Below are positions 16,517 through 25,317 of a stretch of DNA of 35,284 bases, piece after piece. The translations under genes were made by a program, and so were the position numbers. Source of the stretch: Epsilonproteobacteria bacterium (ex Lamellibrachia satsuma) (GTDB lineage Bacteria; Campylobacterota; Campylobacteria; Campylobacterales; Sulfurovaceae); NCBI GenBank assembly GCA_003934925.1, contig JQIX01000009.1, forward strand, positions 1 through 35,284. The letters are read 5' to 3'. The notes beneath the pieces were generated by a model, which did no database searches, was not told the DNA's origin, and saw only the letters and a list, made by a program, of their open reading frames with translations. Every line of letters starts with the position of its first letter. Positions within the stretch are counted from its first letter, which is position 1.

Positions 16517-17699
16517 ACGATTTTGGTAACTGTTCCACATAAATAGATTGTGACGGGAAAGCGAAGGATGATCCATTCTCTTCAACGATTTTCATGATCT
16601 TTAGATTGATCTCTTCGAGAGTCTGCAAATATTTTTCCCAGTTGGAAGTATTGGCAAAAGTGTAAATAAAAATATTCAGTGCACTGTCGCCAAATGCATC
16701 AAAGTTGACCATGAGGCTGTCTTTTTGGGAAATGCCTTCATGAGTTTGGAGCATCTCTTTGATATCTCTGATGATCTGGGATATTTGAGAACTTGTCGTA
16801 CTATAGGTTAATCCTATATCCATTTTGATCCGTCTGATACCTCTTCTTGAAAAATTCTCTATGGGGTGATTGGCTACGATCTGGTTTGGAACAGTGATAA
16901 GGGATTTTTGAAACGAACGTATCTTTGTCGTTCTCATACCGATATCTTCCACAACCCCTTCAACCCCGTTCACTTTGATCCATTCTCCTATACGAATAGA
17001 CTTATCGGCAAGGAGAGAAAAGGAACCAAAAAGATTTGAAGCAGTATCTTTGGCTGCAAGTGCAAATGCCAAACCACCGAGTCCCAAAGAAGCGATAAGT
17101 GCAGTGACATTTATCCCCCATATCTGAAGCATGGCTGCAAGACCCAGAGCTCCTATCAAAAATTTAATAATTCTAAGAATAAAATTTCCCATTTCTCTGG
17201 AAAGGTCGGTATCTAGTTTTCCTGTTATATTGTAAATAAGCCCGCGTAAAGCTTCTGCAACAGCAAGGATCATCCAGAATATATCAAAAACAAGAAGGGT
17301 ATTGAGTATATTTTCAATGGTTTGGGTCTCTTTGAAGATAAGTAAAAAGAAAAGATGCAAAGCCAGTATGATAAATGCAAAAGCCAGGGGATCCTTAATC
17401 GATGATATGATCCTGTCATCATAAAAAGTTGAAGTGTTCCTAGCCATTTTTTGTAGAAAGACAATGACTATTTTGGTAAAGAATTTTCGCAGAGCCAAAA
17501 TAAATAAAAAGACTAAAATAGCCAAAATAAAATTTGCAAGCGGAATATCAAAAAAAGTTTGTTGAAAAAATGCTCCGTATTTTGATGTATATATCGGGGT
17601 AAGCCAGTTTTGCATGGTTTGGGCAAAACCCATATCCAAATTCTTTATGACATCTAAAGTTTGTGTCGCATTTACTTCCAAAGAGGGTGTCGCTGCCAT
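16515..17699 (-). CDS. MscS-family mechanosensitive ion channel
   Basis: A 394-residue inner-membrane protein with about five hydrophobic segments. The last is the Gly/Ala-rich pore helix GLGGLAFALAAKDTASNLFGS, leading into the MscS beta domain DKSIRIGEWIKVNGVEGVVEDIGMRTTKIRS with VPNQIVANHPIENFS. The cytoplasmic C-terminal domain follows. Such channels open on membrane tension to release solutes during hypo-osmotic shock. The N-terminus is longer than that of E. coli MscS (286 residues), with extra helices. An AAGGA Shine-Dalgarno precedes the ATG. Divergent from the DUF3108 gene. Confidence 0.93.
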   Translation of the reverse strand: MAATPSLEVNATQTLDVIKNLDMGFAQTMQNWLTPIYTSKYGAFFQQTFFDIPLANFILAILVFLFILALRKFFTKIVIVFLQKMARNTSTFYDDRIISSIKDPLAFAFIILALHLFFLLIFKETQTIENILNTLLVFDIFWMILAVAEALRGLIYNITGKLDTDLSREMGNFILRIIKFLIGALGLAAMLQIWGINVTALIASLGLGGLAFALAAKDTASNLFGSFSLLADKSIRIGEWIKVNGVEGVVEDIGMRTTKIRSFQKSLITVPNQIVANHPIENFSRRGIRRIKMDIGLTYSTTSSQISQIIRDIKEMLQTHEGISQKDSLMVNFDAFGDSALNIFIYTFANTSNWEKYLQTLEEINLKIMKIVEENGSSFAFPSQSIYVEQLPKS

Positions 17700-17730
17700 A
17701 TTTTATGTCCTTCACGTTTTTATCCATATA

Positions 17731-17760
17731 ATTATAGTAGAATTTAGTTCAAACTATAAT
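17731..17760. promoter_or_regulatory. Divergent -10 elements between mscS and the DUF3108 gene
   Basis: TATAAT occurs on the minus strand at 17736-17731, facing the channel gene, and on the plus strand at 17755-17760. The plus copy is so close to the ATG (17776) that its transcript would begin around the GGAG Shine-Dalgarno. TAGAAT at 17738-17743 is an alternative plus-strand -10. Confidence 0.45.
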
Positions 17761-17775
17761 ATTGGAGCAAACTAA

Positions 17776-18519
17776 ATGAAAAAAAGTTTTATGGTCATAT
17801 GGGTACTGATATTGTTTTCATCCATGGTAAACGCAAAGGTATTGAATGTAAAGTACAAAGTGAGCTTTGGGGTATTGGGGGAAATGGGAATTGCTGATGC
17901 ACATCTAACGACAAAAGGCAATAACTATACTATAGATATAGGTATGAAGGCAACAGGCTTGGCCAAAGTACTTAGTCAAAACAGAAAAGAGAGACATCTC
18001 AGTAAAGGGCATATAGTAAATGGTATGTTTATTTCAGATACCTATAAAGTGATCAAAACATATGGGAAAAAATATATTGAAAAGACCTATTATATCGATC
18101 ATAAAAAAAAGAGAGTCAGAAAAGATTATCTGAAAAAAAATCGAGGCAAAGTGACAGGAGAAGGACACTCCGTATTGGATTTTTATAGTAAAAATGATCT
18201 GTTGACACTCTATTTCAATCTTTCCAAAATAATAAAAAATAAATCAAAAGCAGGTATCTATAAGTTCTCTGCAGTAGGAGCAGAACGTCAAAATGGTTTG
18301 GTAGAAGTGAAAATACCTACTGTAAAGGATATAAAAAAATATGAAAAAACATTAGGCAAAGGTGATTACTGGTATATGACTGCGATCATCTACCAGAAAA
18401 TATTTTCAAGCAATAAAGGCGAAGTGATGTTGGCTGTAGGAAAGGATGGTATTGCCCAAAAGGCTGTATTAAAAGATCTTATTATGTTTGGTGATCTGGT
18501 GTCAAAGCGGATTAAATAG
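17776..18519 (+). CDS. DUF3108-type secreted protein
   Basis: A 247-residue protein with a signal peptide (about 1-20, ending VNA-KV) and a beta-rich, Lys-rich mature part. The opening VLNVKYKVSFGVLGEMGIADAHL and the later pattern of paired strands fit the DUF3108 family of periplasmic proteins of unknown function. Conserved-looking parts include TGEGHSVLDFYSKNDLLTLYFNL and the C-terminal KGEVMLAVGKDGIAQKAVLKDL. The Shine-Dalgarno GGAG lies 8 nt before the ATG. It starts a plus-strand run with the symporter 23 nt downstream. I can propose no biochemical role. Confidence 0.7.
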   Translation: MKKSFMVIWVLILFSSMVNAKVLNVKYKVSFGVLGEMGIADAHLTTKGNNYTIDIGMKATGLAKVLSQNRKERHLSKGHIVNGMFISDTYKVIKTYGKKYIEKTYYIDHKKKRVRKDYLKKNRGKVTGEGHSVLDFYSKNDLLTLYFNLSKIIKNKSKAGIYKFSAVGAERQNGLVEVKIPTVKDIKKYEKTLGKGDYWYMTAIIYQKIFSSNKGEVMLAVGKDGIAQKAVLKDLIMFGDLVSKRIK

Positions 18520-18542
18520 TTTAGTTCAAGGGGGGAAAGAGA

Positions 18543-19895
18543 ATGCTGGAACAAACAAAGATGACATTAACCACAAAAGTACTTATAGGTATGGGTTTAG
18601 GTATTTTGGCTGGATTGGCTATTAATCTTCTTGGATATAAAGAGGGTACTTTTGTAGAGGACAATATTGTCAATGGGCTTTTTTTTATTATAGGAAAAAT
18701 GTTCGTTACCGCACTTAAGATGCTTGTGGTACCACTGGTCTTTTTCTCACTTATCTCCGGGGTACTGGGTATAGGAGATATCAATATTTTGGGAAAAGTA
18801 GGTGCGAAATCTTTTATCTTTTATCTTCTCACTACAGCGCTTGCTATAATGCTTGCCATTACCATCGCGACAATGATCGGTATAGGGGAAAATGCAAATC
18901 TCAGTACCGCTGCTGTATTTACCGTTAAGGAAGCACCACCGCTAAGTACGGTTATTATAGATATCATTCCGGGTAATATCATAGATGCAATGGCCTCCGG
19001 GAAGATGCTCCAGATCATCTTTTTCTCTATTTTAACGGGTGTTTCCATACTGATGGTTGGAGAAAAAGCAGAACCCATAGTGGAACTCATAGAAATAAGT
19101 AATGAGATCATGATGAAAATGGTAACTCTTGTTATGGAAGTGGCCCCCTATGCTGTATTTGCACTGCTTGCAAAAGCTATAGCGAACCTGGGTCTTGGTC
19201 TTCTTGCAGATCTTGCAGGGTATGTGCTGGTACTCATCTTTGCTTTGATGATACATCTTTTTGTTACTTTAATGGTGGTATTAAAAGTATTTTCCGGAAT
19301 GAACCCTTCTGTCTTCCTGAAAAAGATGCGTGAAACACAGGTTTTTGCATTCAGTACATCTTCTTCGAATGCGACGATCCCGGTTACCTTAAGAACAGTG
19401 ATCGACAGACTGGGAGTGAACAATTCTGTTGCTTCGTTCACTGTACCGTTCGGGGCGACCATCAACATGGATGGAACAGCTATCATGCAGGGAGTTGCCA
19501 CGGTATTCATTGCCAATGCTTATGGGGTTGAACTCGGTATGATGGGCTATCTGACCGTTATTCTGATGTCGGTCTTGGCTTCCATCGGTACAGCAGGTGT
19601 TCCAGGGGTGGGGCTTATTATGCTCTCAATGGTGTTTACTCAAGTAGGACTTCCTGTAGAAGGCATAGGCCTTATTCTTGGGGTAGACAGATTGCTGGAT
19701 ATGATACGTACTGCAGTAAATGTTTCAGGAGATGCCGCTGTCTCTGTAATCGTTGCAAAAAGTGAAGGCAAATTCAATGCAGCAGTTTATAATAACCCGG
19801 AAGCCGGCATACTTACTGAAGAAAACTTGAATATTGATGTTTCGGCAGAACATGAATTGGCTGAGGTTGTTCAGGAGACGCATGATAGATCATAA
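18543..19895 (+). CDS. Dicarboxylate/amino acid:cation symporter (GltP/DctA family)
   Basis: A 450-residue inner-membrane transporter with about eight helices and re-entrant loops. Family signatures are the Ser-rich loop FSTSSSNATIPVTLR, GATINMDGTAIMQG with the cation-site NMDGT, and the late GVPGVGLIMLSMV and DRLLDMIRTAVNVSGDAAVSVIV, which contains the substrate-binding Asp and Asn-Val-x-Gly-Asp. It imports glutamate, aspartate or C4-dicarboxylates with Na+ or H+; the substrate cannot be fixed from sequence. A very G-rich Shine-Dalgarno precedes it. The last codons lie in an imperfect hairpin (19881-19905). Confidence 0.93.
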   Translation: MLEQTKMTLTTKVLIGMGLGILAGLAINLLGYKEGTFVEDNIVNGLFFIIGKMFVTALKMLVVPLVFFSLISGVLGIGDINILGKVGAKSFIFYLLTTALAIMLAITIATMIGIGENANLSTAAVFTVKEAPPLSTVIIDIIPGNIIDAMASGKMLQIIFFSILTGVSILMVGEKAEPIVELIEISNEIMMKMVTLVMEVAPYAVFALLAKAIANLGLGLLADLAGYVLVLIFALMIHLFVTLMVVLKVFSGMNPSVFLKKMRETQVFAFSTSSSNATIPVTLRTVIDRLGVNNSVASFTVPFGATINMDGTAIMQGVATVFIANAYGVELGMMGYLTVILMSVLASIGTAGVPGVGLIMLSMVFTQVGLPVEGIGLILGVDRLLDMIRTAVNVSGDAAVSVIVAKSEGKFNAAVYNNPEAGILTEENLNIDVSAEHELAEVVQETHDRS

Positions 19896-19905
19896 ATCTA
19901 TTATG
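19881..19905 (+). other. Imperfect hairpin over the symporter stop codon
   Basis: CATGATAGAT (19881-19890) and ATCTATTATG (19896-19905) pair over ten positions with one G-U wobble around a 5-nt loop that contains most of the TAA stop. No T-run follows, so it is not a clear terminator. It may protect the transcript's 3' end or be chance in AT-rich DNA. Confidence 0.3.
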
Positions 19906-19950
19906 AGTATTCAGGGTTATTAGAGGTGCCCTTATGCTACACTTCCACGT

Positions 19951-19992
19951 AAAAATTAAAAATTAGAAATTAAAAATTAGAAATTAAAAATG
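19951..19992 (+). repeat. AT-rich heptad array (ARAAATT)6 ending in the eamA start codon
   Basis: Six uninterrupted heptads, in order AAAAATT, AAAAATT, AGAAATT, AAAAATT, AGAAATT, AAAAATG, run from 19951 to 19992. The last unit contains the ATG of the EamA gene at 19990. The array occupies the whole position where a Shine-Dalgarno would be expected, and none is visible. A related array in the other orientation precedes recG. Confidence 0.8.
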
Positions 19993-20892
19993 AAAACAAT
20001 GATCAAAAATATGGACAGGGGCATTCTCTTTATGCTCTTGGCCTCACTGAGTTTTGCAGCCATGGGCGGGTTCGCCAAAGTAGTAAGTCAGGTATTGCCG
20101 CCTCTGGAAGTCACGTTTTTTCGAAATATATTCGGGGTCCTGCTTGTAGGTATAGCGATCTACAAAGTGCCGCTCAAGCAGATAGGCGGTAAACCTTTAC
20201 TACTTCTGTTTAGAGGTTCTATGGGCTTTGCCGCTCTTTTGGCATATTTTTATATTATGGCCTATATCCCTTTGGGTGAGGCAGTGACCTATAATAAGAC
20301 TTCACCCATATTCGTGGCGATCTTTGCGTATCTCTTCTTGCATGAAAAATTAAGGAAATCTGCCCTGTTGGCCATTGTTTTAGGCTTTATAGGTATCGTA
20401 CTTGTGGCCCAGCCCCAGGGTGGGGAATTTGACAAATATGACATACTGGGTATCTTTTCGGGTATTGGTGCGGCATTGGCATATACGTCTATCCGTGAGC
20501 TTCGAAAATATTATGATACCAGGGCCATCGTGATGTCCTTTATGGGGGTAGGTACGGCAGCACCACTTTTTTTAATGCTTATCACGCCTTATGTGGATGT
20601 ACCAAATGAGCTTGACTGGTTATTTGCCAAATTTGTGATGCCTCAGGGAGTGCAGTGGGGGTATGTAACTGCTGTAGGTGTATTTGCCACGATCTCACAG
20701 CTGCTTATGACAAAAGCATATGAACTTACCAAAGCAGGCATTGTTGGTACGATCAGTTACACCAATATTGTCTTTGCTGTCATTATTGGTGTGATGCTCG
20801 GAGATCCTATACCAAATTTTTGGACAGTTTTGGGTATAATCTTAGTCATAATGTCGGGGCTTCTTGTAGCTCTTCCCAAAGGAAACAGATGA
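19990..20892 (+). CDS. EamA-family (DMT superfamily) transporter
   Basis: A 300-residue inner-membrane protein with ten predicted helices forming two EamA repeats, the first including [25 protein letters not shown] and the second [21 protein letters not shown]. The family exports or exchanges small metabolites; the substrate is unknown. The first ATG (19990) is the end of a heptad array. ATGs at 19999 and 20014 (beginning [10 protein letters not shown]) are alternatives and none has a clear Shine-Dalgarno, so the start is uncertain. Its TGA overlaps the kdsA ATG (ATGA), coupling the two. The same order, as I recall, exists in Campylobacter. Confidence 0.88.
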   Translation: MKTMIKNMDRGILFMLLASLSFAAMGGFAKVVSQVLPPLEVTFFRNIFGVLLVGIAIYKVPLKQIGGKPLLLLFRGSMGFAALLAYFYIMAYIPLGEAVTYNKTSPIFVAIFAYLFLHEKLRKSALLAIVLGFIGIVLVAQPQGGEFDKYDILGIFSGIGAALAYTSIRELRKYYDTRAIVMSFMGVGTAAPLFLMLITPYVDVPNELDWLFAKFVMPQGVQWGYVTAVGVFATISQLLMTKAYELTKAGIVGTISYTNIVFAVIIGVMLGDPIPNFWTVLGIILVIMSGLLVALPKGNR

Positions 20893-21689
20893 TACTTATC
20901 GCCGGACCATGTGTATTGGAGAGTAGAGAGAACGTGATGAGGATCGCGGAATCACTAGGTAAATACCATGAAGATTGTACAAAAGACTTTTATTTTAAAG
21001 CAAGTTTTGATAAAGCTAACCGTACAAGTTTAGACAGTTTTAGAGGGCCAGGTTTGGAAGAAGGTCTTAAAATGCTTCAGGAAGTGAAAGACCGGTTCGG
21101 GTACAAGATCCTGACAGATGTACATGATTATACACAGCCAGCGGCAGCGGCTGAAGTAGCGGATGTACTTCAAATACCGGCATTTCTTTCCCGCCAGACA
21201 GACCTGCTTGTTGCAGCGGCAAAAACTCCAGCAGTAGTAAATATTAAAAAAGGGCAGTTCCTTGCACCTGCTGCGATGGAGCATTCTGTGGCAAAAGTCC
21301 TTAAAACCAGAGGCTTTGACGGTGAAGTGAATTATGAGAATGCAAAAAAATATAATGTATGGCTCACTGAGCGTGGTTCAAGTTTCGGATATGGAAATCT
21401 TGTGGTAGATATGCGTGGGCTTGTGACTATGCGCGAATTCGCTCCGGTCATATTTGATGCAACGCACTCTGTACAGATGCCTGCATCCGGTGGTGCAAGT
21501 TCCGGAGGTGACTCTTCATTTGTACCGTATCTTTCCCGTGCGGCTGCGGCAGTGGGTGTGGATGGTTTCTTTTTTGAAACACACTTTGATCCGAGTATTG
21601 CTTTAAGTGATGGGCCGAATATGATAGAACTGAACAAATTGGATGCATTGATAGAGCAGATCGATGCGATCAGAACAATCGTAGAGTAG
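20889..21689 (+). CDS. kdsA: 3-deoxy-8-phosphooctulonate synthase (KDO-8-P synthase), metal-dependent type
   Basis: A 266-residue enzyme joining phosphoenolpyruvate and arabinose-5-phosphate for KDO in lipopolysaccharide. The start is taken at ATG 20889 ([12 protein letters not shown]), with AAAGGA upstream and overlap with the eamA stop, not at the earlier in-frame codon near 20820. Cys8 in IAGPC, the His in DATHSVQ, the Glu in FFETHFD and the Asp in LSDGPNM match the metal ligands of the metal-dependent class; the metal-free E. coli type has Asn in place of the Cys. It leads the conserved kdsA-ribH-nusB run. Confidence 0.96.
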   Translation: MILIAGPCVLESRENVMRIAESLGKYHEDCTKDFYFKASFDKANRTSLDSFRGPGLEEGLKMLQEVKDRFGYKILTDVHDYTQPAAAAEVADVLQIPAFLSRQTDLLVAAAKTPAVVNIKKGQFLAPAAMEHSVAKVLKTRGFDGEVNYENAKKYNVWLTERGSSFGYGNLVVDMRGLVTMREFAPVIFDATHSVQMPASGGASSGGDSSFVPYLSRAAAAVGVDGFFFETHFDPSIALSDGPNMIELNKLDALIEQIDAIRTIVE

Positions 21690-21761
21690 CTGTAGATGTG
21701 ATCATGTCACACGCCAAATCCCAATATGCATAACAGGGAAAATATATTAAAAAGGAAAAAA

Positions 21762-22229
21762 ATGAAAATAGTAGAAGGTCAATTATCGGTAGATAAGAGT
21801 AAAAAAGTAGCGATCATTAATGCAAGATTCAATCATTTCATTACAGACAGACTTGTAGAAGGTGCACAGGATGCATATGCAAGGCATGGAGGGAATGCTG
21901 ATGACCTGGATCTTATCTTGGTACCTGGTGCCTTTGAGATCCCGTTCGCATTGGATAAAGCACTTGCTTCGGGCAAATATGATGCTGTATGTTGTGTAGG
22001 TGCAGTGATCCGTGGTGCAACACCGCATTTTGACTATGTATCTGCAGAAGCAACCAAAGGTGTTGCAAATATGACACTGAAACATGGTAAACCTGTAACA
22101 TTCGGTGTACTTACAGTAGACAGTATCGAGCAGGCCATAGAGAGAGCAGGAACAAAAGCCGGGAACAAAGGTGCAGAAGCTATGGTAGGGCTTATCGAGC
22201 TTATTAACTTATATGGTGAGCTTGCATAA
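21762..22229 (+). CDS. ribH: 6,7-dimethyl-8-ribityllumazine synthase
   Basis: A 156-residue subunit catalysing the penultimate step of riboflavin synthesis, usually a 60-mer or decamer shell. Motifs are [41 protein letters not shown] with the conserved His, and [27 protein letters not shown]. The start is placed at 21762 (MKIVEGQL), where AAGGA lies 6 nt upstream; an in-frame ATG at 21726 would add 12 atypical residues. The TAA overlaps the nusB ATG as TAATG. Confidence 0.97.
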   Translation: MKIVEGQLSVDKSKKVAIINARFNHFITDRLVEGAQDAYARHGGNADDLDLILVPGAFEIPFALDKALASGKYDAVCCVGAVIRGATPHFDYVSAEATKGVANMTLKHGKPVTFGVLTVDSIEQAIERAGTKAGNKGAEAMVGLIELINLYGELA

Positions 22230-22636
22230 TGGCAACAAGGCATCAGGCACGTACAGCAGTAGTTGGTTTACTTTACGCCTATGATCTGGGTAATGAGAAT
22301 ATTGCAAAATTTTCAGATGAAATACTTGAAGAAGATAAGATAAGAAATAAACAAAAAGAGTTCTCCAATACTCTTTTTGAAGGTACGATAGAAAATCTTG
22401 CCATGATCGATGAAGAGATACAGAATCATTTAACAGACTGGGATTATGATGCCGTCGGCAAGGTGGAAAAGGCGATCATGAGATTGGGAGCGTATGAGAT
22501 CTTGATTGCAAAAACAGACAGGGCGATCATCATTAATGAAGCCGTGGAACTTGCCAAAGAGCTGGCAGATGAGAAATCACCGAAATTTATCAATGGCGTG
22601 CTGGATGCAATCGGCAAGCCACTTGCATCCAAATGA
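22229..22636 (+). CDS. nusB: Transcription antitermination protein NusB
   Basis: A 135-residue all-helical protein that binds boxA RNA with NusE (S10) to support rRNA transcription. The N-terminus ATRHQARTAVVGLLYAYDL and the C-terminal VEKAIMRLGAYEIL...INEAVELAKELADEKSPKFINGVLDAI are typical of NusB, and length is normal. One-base overlap with ribH implies translational coupling, an order common in bacteria. mqnC follows after 9 nt. Confidence 0.96.
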   Translation: MATRHQARTAVVGLLYAYDLGNENIAKFSDEILEEDKIRNKQKEFSNTLFEGTIENLAMIDEEIQNHLTDWDYDAVGKVEKAIMRLGAYEILIAKTDRAIIINEAVELAKELADEKSPKFINGVLDAIGKPLASK

Positions 22637-22645
22637 GGAGTCAGC

Positions 22646-23695
22646 ATGACTTCTCGTATGACCATCGATGAAGCGGTAGAGCTCATAGAAAATGCCGATC
22701 TTAAAACCTTAGGAAAGATGGCACTTGAAAGAAAGAGGGAGCTGCATCCTAAAAAAGTAACTACCTTTGTTGTAGACAGAAATATCAACTACACGAACAT
22801 CTGTTGGGTGGACTGCAAGTTCTGTGCTTTTTATACGCATGAGAAAAAAGAAGATGCCTATGTCTTGACCTTTGATGAAATAGACCAGAAGATAGATGAA
22901 CTTGTCGCTATCGGCGGGACACAGATACTTTTTCAAGGTGGTGTGCATCCCAAACTTGAGATAGAGTGGTATGAGGACCTTGTAGAACATATCCATAACA
23001 AATACCCTCAAGTGACTATTCACGGTTTTTCTGCGATAGAGATAGACTATATTGCCAGACGCTCTGGGTTGGGTATTAAAGAGGTGCTGGCAAGGCTTAA
23101 AGCAAAAGGTTTGAGTTCCATACCGGGTGCGGGCGCGGAGATACTGTCTGACAGGGTCCGTGACATCATTGCTCCCAAAAAATTGGACAAAGATACCTGG
23201 CTGGAAGTTCACAGAGAAGCGCATAAACTGGGGATTAAGTCGACTGCAACGATGATGTACGGGACGGTAGAGACCACACGTGAGATCGTAGAGCATTTTG
23301 ATCTGGTACGTCAGCTTCAGGATGAGACTGGCGGCTTCAGGGCATTCATTATGTGGTCCTACCAGAGTGACAATACGCAGCTAAAAAGAGAATTGCCGAC
23401 GATCACAAAGAGTACTTCAAATCAGTATTTAAAATATCTGGCAGTTGCCAGACTCTTTTTGGACAATGTACCGAATATTCAGAGCTCATGGGTAACACAG
23501 GGAAGCTATATCGGCCAGATGGCCCTGCTTTTCGGTGCGAATGACCTGGGTTCTACCATGATGGAAGAGAATGTCGTCTCTGCTGCCGGAGCAAAGAACG
23601 AGATGAATCAGGATGAGATGATACGACTCATTAAAGATATTGGGGAGAAGCCTGCAAAACGCAATACGGCGTATGAGATTTTGGAAAGGTATTAA
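22646..23695 (+). CDS. mqnC: Cyclic dehypoxanthinyl futalosine synthase (menaquinone synthesis)
   Basis: A 349-residue radical SAM enzyme of the futalosine pathway, cyclising dehypoxanthine futalosine on the way to menaquinone. The cluster-binding CxxxCxxC is C53-C57-C60 in NICWVDCKFC, followed by AFYTHEKKEDAYVL. Further family features are QGGVHP, HGFSAIEIDYIAR, GLSSIPGAGAEIL and FIMWSYQSDNTQL. The related MqnE and CofH differ in these loops, so MqnC is favoured. GAGGAG lies 5-6 nt before the ATG. Futalosine-route genes fit a respiring Campylobacterota that uses menaquinone. Confidence 0.92.
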   Translation: MTSRMTIDEAVELIENADLKTLGKMALERKRELHPKKVTTFVVDRNINYTNICWVDCKFCAFYTHEKKEDAYVLTFDEIDQKIDELVAIGGTQILFQGGVHPKLEIEWYEDLVEHIHNKYPQVTIHGFSAIEIDYIARRSGLGIKEVLARLKAKGLSSIPGAGAEILSDRVRDIIAPKKLDKDTWLEVHREAHKLGIKSTATMMYGTVETTREIVEHFDLVRQLQDETGGFRAFIMWSYQSDNTQLKRELPTITKSTSNQYLKYLAVARLFLDNVPNIQSSWVTQGSYIGQMALLFGANDLGSTMMEENVVSAAGAKNEMNQDEMIRLIKDIGEKPAKRNTAYEILERY

Positions 23696-23713
23696 TATTT
23701 TGTTTTGTTCAAT

Positions 23714-23745
23714 TGCCTCTTATTTGGATTGAGGCGTTGTTTTTC
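23714..23745 (+). terminator. Weak intrinsic terminator after mqnC
   Basis: GCCTC (23715-23719) pairs with GAGGC (23731-23735), extendable by one T-G wobble, with an 11-nt loop, followed by TTGTTTTT. It lies about 20 nt after the mqnC stop. The stem is short but the T-rich tail is good. A T7A7 palindrome (23752-23765) follows. Confidence 0.45.
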
Positions 23746-23780
23746 TCTTCATTTTTTTAAAAAAACAAAGCAAAAAATCA

Positions 23781-23824
23781 TCGTGGTTCTCGAATCGCTT
23801 TACTTTCAAGGGCGTTCACCACGA
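23781..23824. repeat. Possible structured intergenic repeat upstream of the M16 gene
   Basis: TCGTGGT (23781-23787) and ACCACGA (23818-23824) are perfect 7-bp inverted repeats spanning 30 nt that are more GC-rich than the surrounding spacer. A second small stem, CACAC/GTGTG, lies at 23830-23843 before the M16 Shine-Dalgarno. It looks like a compact repeat element but no second copy is in the window. Confidence 0.3.
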
Positions 23825-23861
23825 CAAGGCACACTAACGTGTGATTAATGAGAAGGTGGAT

Positions 23862-25145
23862 ATGAAAAAATTATTGATTATATTATGTGTATTACAAGGA
23901 TTATTGATGGCGGAAACAGTAAAAGAGATACAGATTAAAGATGCAAAAGTACCTGTAGTTTTTGAGACGGGAAATTTTGTGCCTATTGTCTCTATGCAGC
24001 TGGTATTTAAAAATGCAGGACATTTGAGCAATACAAAAGACGGTTTGGCAGATATGTCCGCAAAACTGCTTAATGAAGGTACAGCAAAAGATGGGAGCGT
24101 TGGGTTCGCGACAAAACTTGATGCCCATGCTATCGATCTGTCCGCACATGTCGGGCGTGAAACTTTTGTGATAGATCTGTCATCACTTAAAAGCGAGTTC
24201 CCTTATGCGGTAGAACGTTTGAAAGAGTTGCTGAAAGATCCTAATTATACGAAAGAAGCGGCAGAACAGGTGAAACGTCAGAAGATCGGCTGGCTGACGC
24301 AGAAAAAAAGTGATTTTGACTACATTGCGGCAACAAAGCTCAGAGAGACACTTTTTAAAGGTTCACCATTGGCAAGACCTTATGACGGGACGATTGAAAG
24401 TGTGAAAAGTATCTCTCTTGATGATATGAAACAGTTTGTAAAATCACATATGGGGTATAACAATGTCATTGGTGTAGTAGGGGGAGATATCTCTTTTAAA
24501 GAAGCACAAAAATACCTGAATGAAGTGCTTACCTTTTTGCCCAAGGTAAAGAGTCAGGCTGTTGGAACTATCAAAGCATCAGATAAAAAAGAGACCGTAC
24601 TGACAGACGAAGATACACAGCAAGCCTATATTTATTTTGGGGCACCGTTTGACTACTCATACCGGGAAAAAGACCAGTACAAAGCAAAAATAGCAGAGTA
24701 CCTGTTGGGCGGTGCAGGGTTCGGTTCCCGTTTAATGGAAGAGATACGTGTAAAAAGAGGATTGACCTATGGGGCATATTGTGCACTTAGACGCACAAAG
24801 CCGGTCTCCTATCTCAGCGGATACCTTCAGACCAAACTGAGTACGCAGGAAGAAGCCAAGGATCTTGTGCAAAAAGTGGTAGATGATTTTGTAAACAAAG
24901 GGATCACCCAAAAAGAGCTTGATGACACAAAGAAATTTTTGCTGGGTTCCGAACCGCTTCGTATGGAAACACTTTCCCAAAGACTTCACCGTGCCTATAA
25001 TGAATACTATTATGGCAGGCCATTGGGCTTCTCCAAAGAACAGTTGAAAAAAATAGAGTCTGTTACACTTGATGAGATGAACACATTCATCACGGCTCAC
25101 AAAGAGCTTTCAAACCTCTCTTTTTCCATTGTGACAAAAAAGTAG
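23862..25145 (+). CDS. M16-family peptidase homologue, apparently lacking the zinc site
   Basis: A 427-residue secreted protein with signal peptide MKKLLIILCVLQGLLMA. The start at 23862 has AAGG upstream and gives a clean signal; an in-frame GTG at 23841 would spoil it. Two M16 (pitrilysin/MPP-like) domains are visible. In place of the HxxEH zinc motif, the equivalent helix reads GLADMSAKLLNEGT, without the His pair or Glu. The C-terminal half keeps RGLTYGAYCALRR. Such inactive subunits usually pair with an active M16 peptidase (alpha/beta in MPP and PqqF-like pairs), but no partner is in the window. The stop TAG is inside a REP-like repeat. Confidence 0.85.
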   Translation: MKKLLIILCVLQGLLMAETVKEIQIKDAKVPVVFETGNFVPIVSMQLVFKNAGHLSNTKDGLADMSAKLLNEGTAKDGSVGFATKLDAHAIDLSAHVGRETFVIDLSSLKSEFPYAVERLKELLKDPNYTKEAAEQVKRQKIGWLTQKKSDFDYIAATKLRETLFKGSPLARPYDGTIESVKSISLDDMKQFVKSHMGYNNVIGVVGGDISFKEAQKYLNEVLTFLPKVKSQAVGTIKASDKKETVLTDEDTQQAYIYFGAPFDYSYREKDQYKAKIAEYLLGGAGFGSRLMEEIRVKRGLTYGAYCALRRTKPVSYLSGYLQTKLSTQEEAKDLVQKVVDDFVNKGITQKELDDTKKFLLGSEPLRMETLSQRLHRAYNEYYYGRPLGFSKEQLKKIESVTLDEMNTFITAHKELSNLSFSIVTKK

Positions 25146-25247
25146 GTTTGGCCATGCCAAACGTCTTAGGGGAATCAAAACTGATATCACAATTTAAATT
25201 GCCTACCATACGTATTGAGATTTGACGTTTGGTGTGACCAAACCTAC
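25142..25247. repeat. Inverted pair of REP-like palindromes with GTAG feet
   Basis: Two 24-nt elements in opposite orientation: 25142-25165 on plus and 25224-25247 on minus. Each is GTAG followed by a hairpin, GTTTGGC-CAT-GCCAAAC in the first. The second, read on its own strand, is GTTTGGT-CAC-ACCAAAC, and both end GTC. The differing stem base is compensated on both sides, so pairing is kept. The GTAG foot plus short hairpin is the hallmark of REP elements mobilised by Y1 (RAYT) transposases. The first element contains the M16 stop codon. Confidence 0.75.
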
Positions 25248-25317
25248 AGAATAAAACATGACAATCTGACATATTTTCTTATATTCTTTTCAAAGCTTCG
25301 TTATAATTCATAACAAT

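Noticed and set aside
21697-21711. TGTGA-TCATG-TCACA palindrome resembling a CRP/FNR site between kdsA and ribH
   Set aside because: The half-site spacing is 5 rather than the CRP spacing of 6, and it lies inside an operon with no promoter nearby. Kept only as a small stem.
22709-23296. A 195-codon open frame antisense to mqnC
   Set aside because: It mirrors the strongly conserved mqnC reading frame, has no ribosome-binding site and no recognisable protein features.
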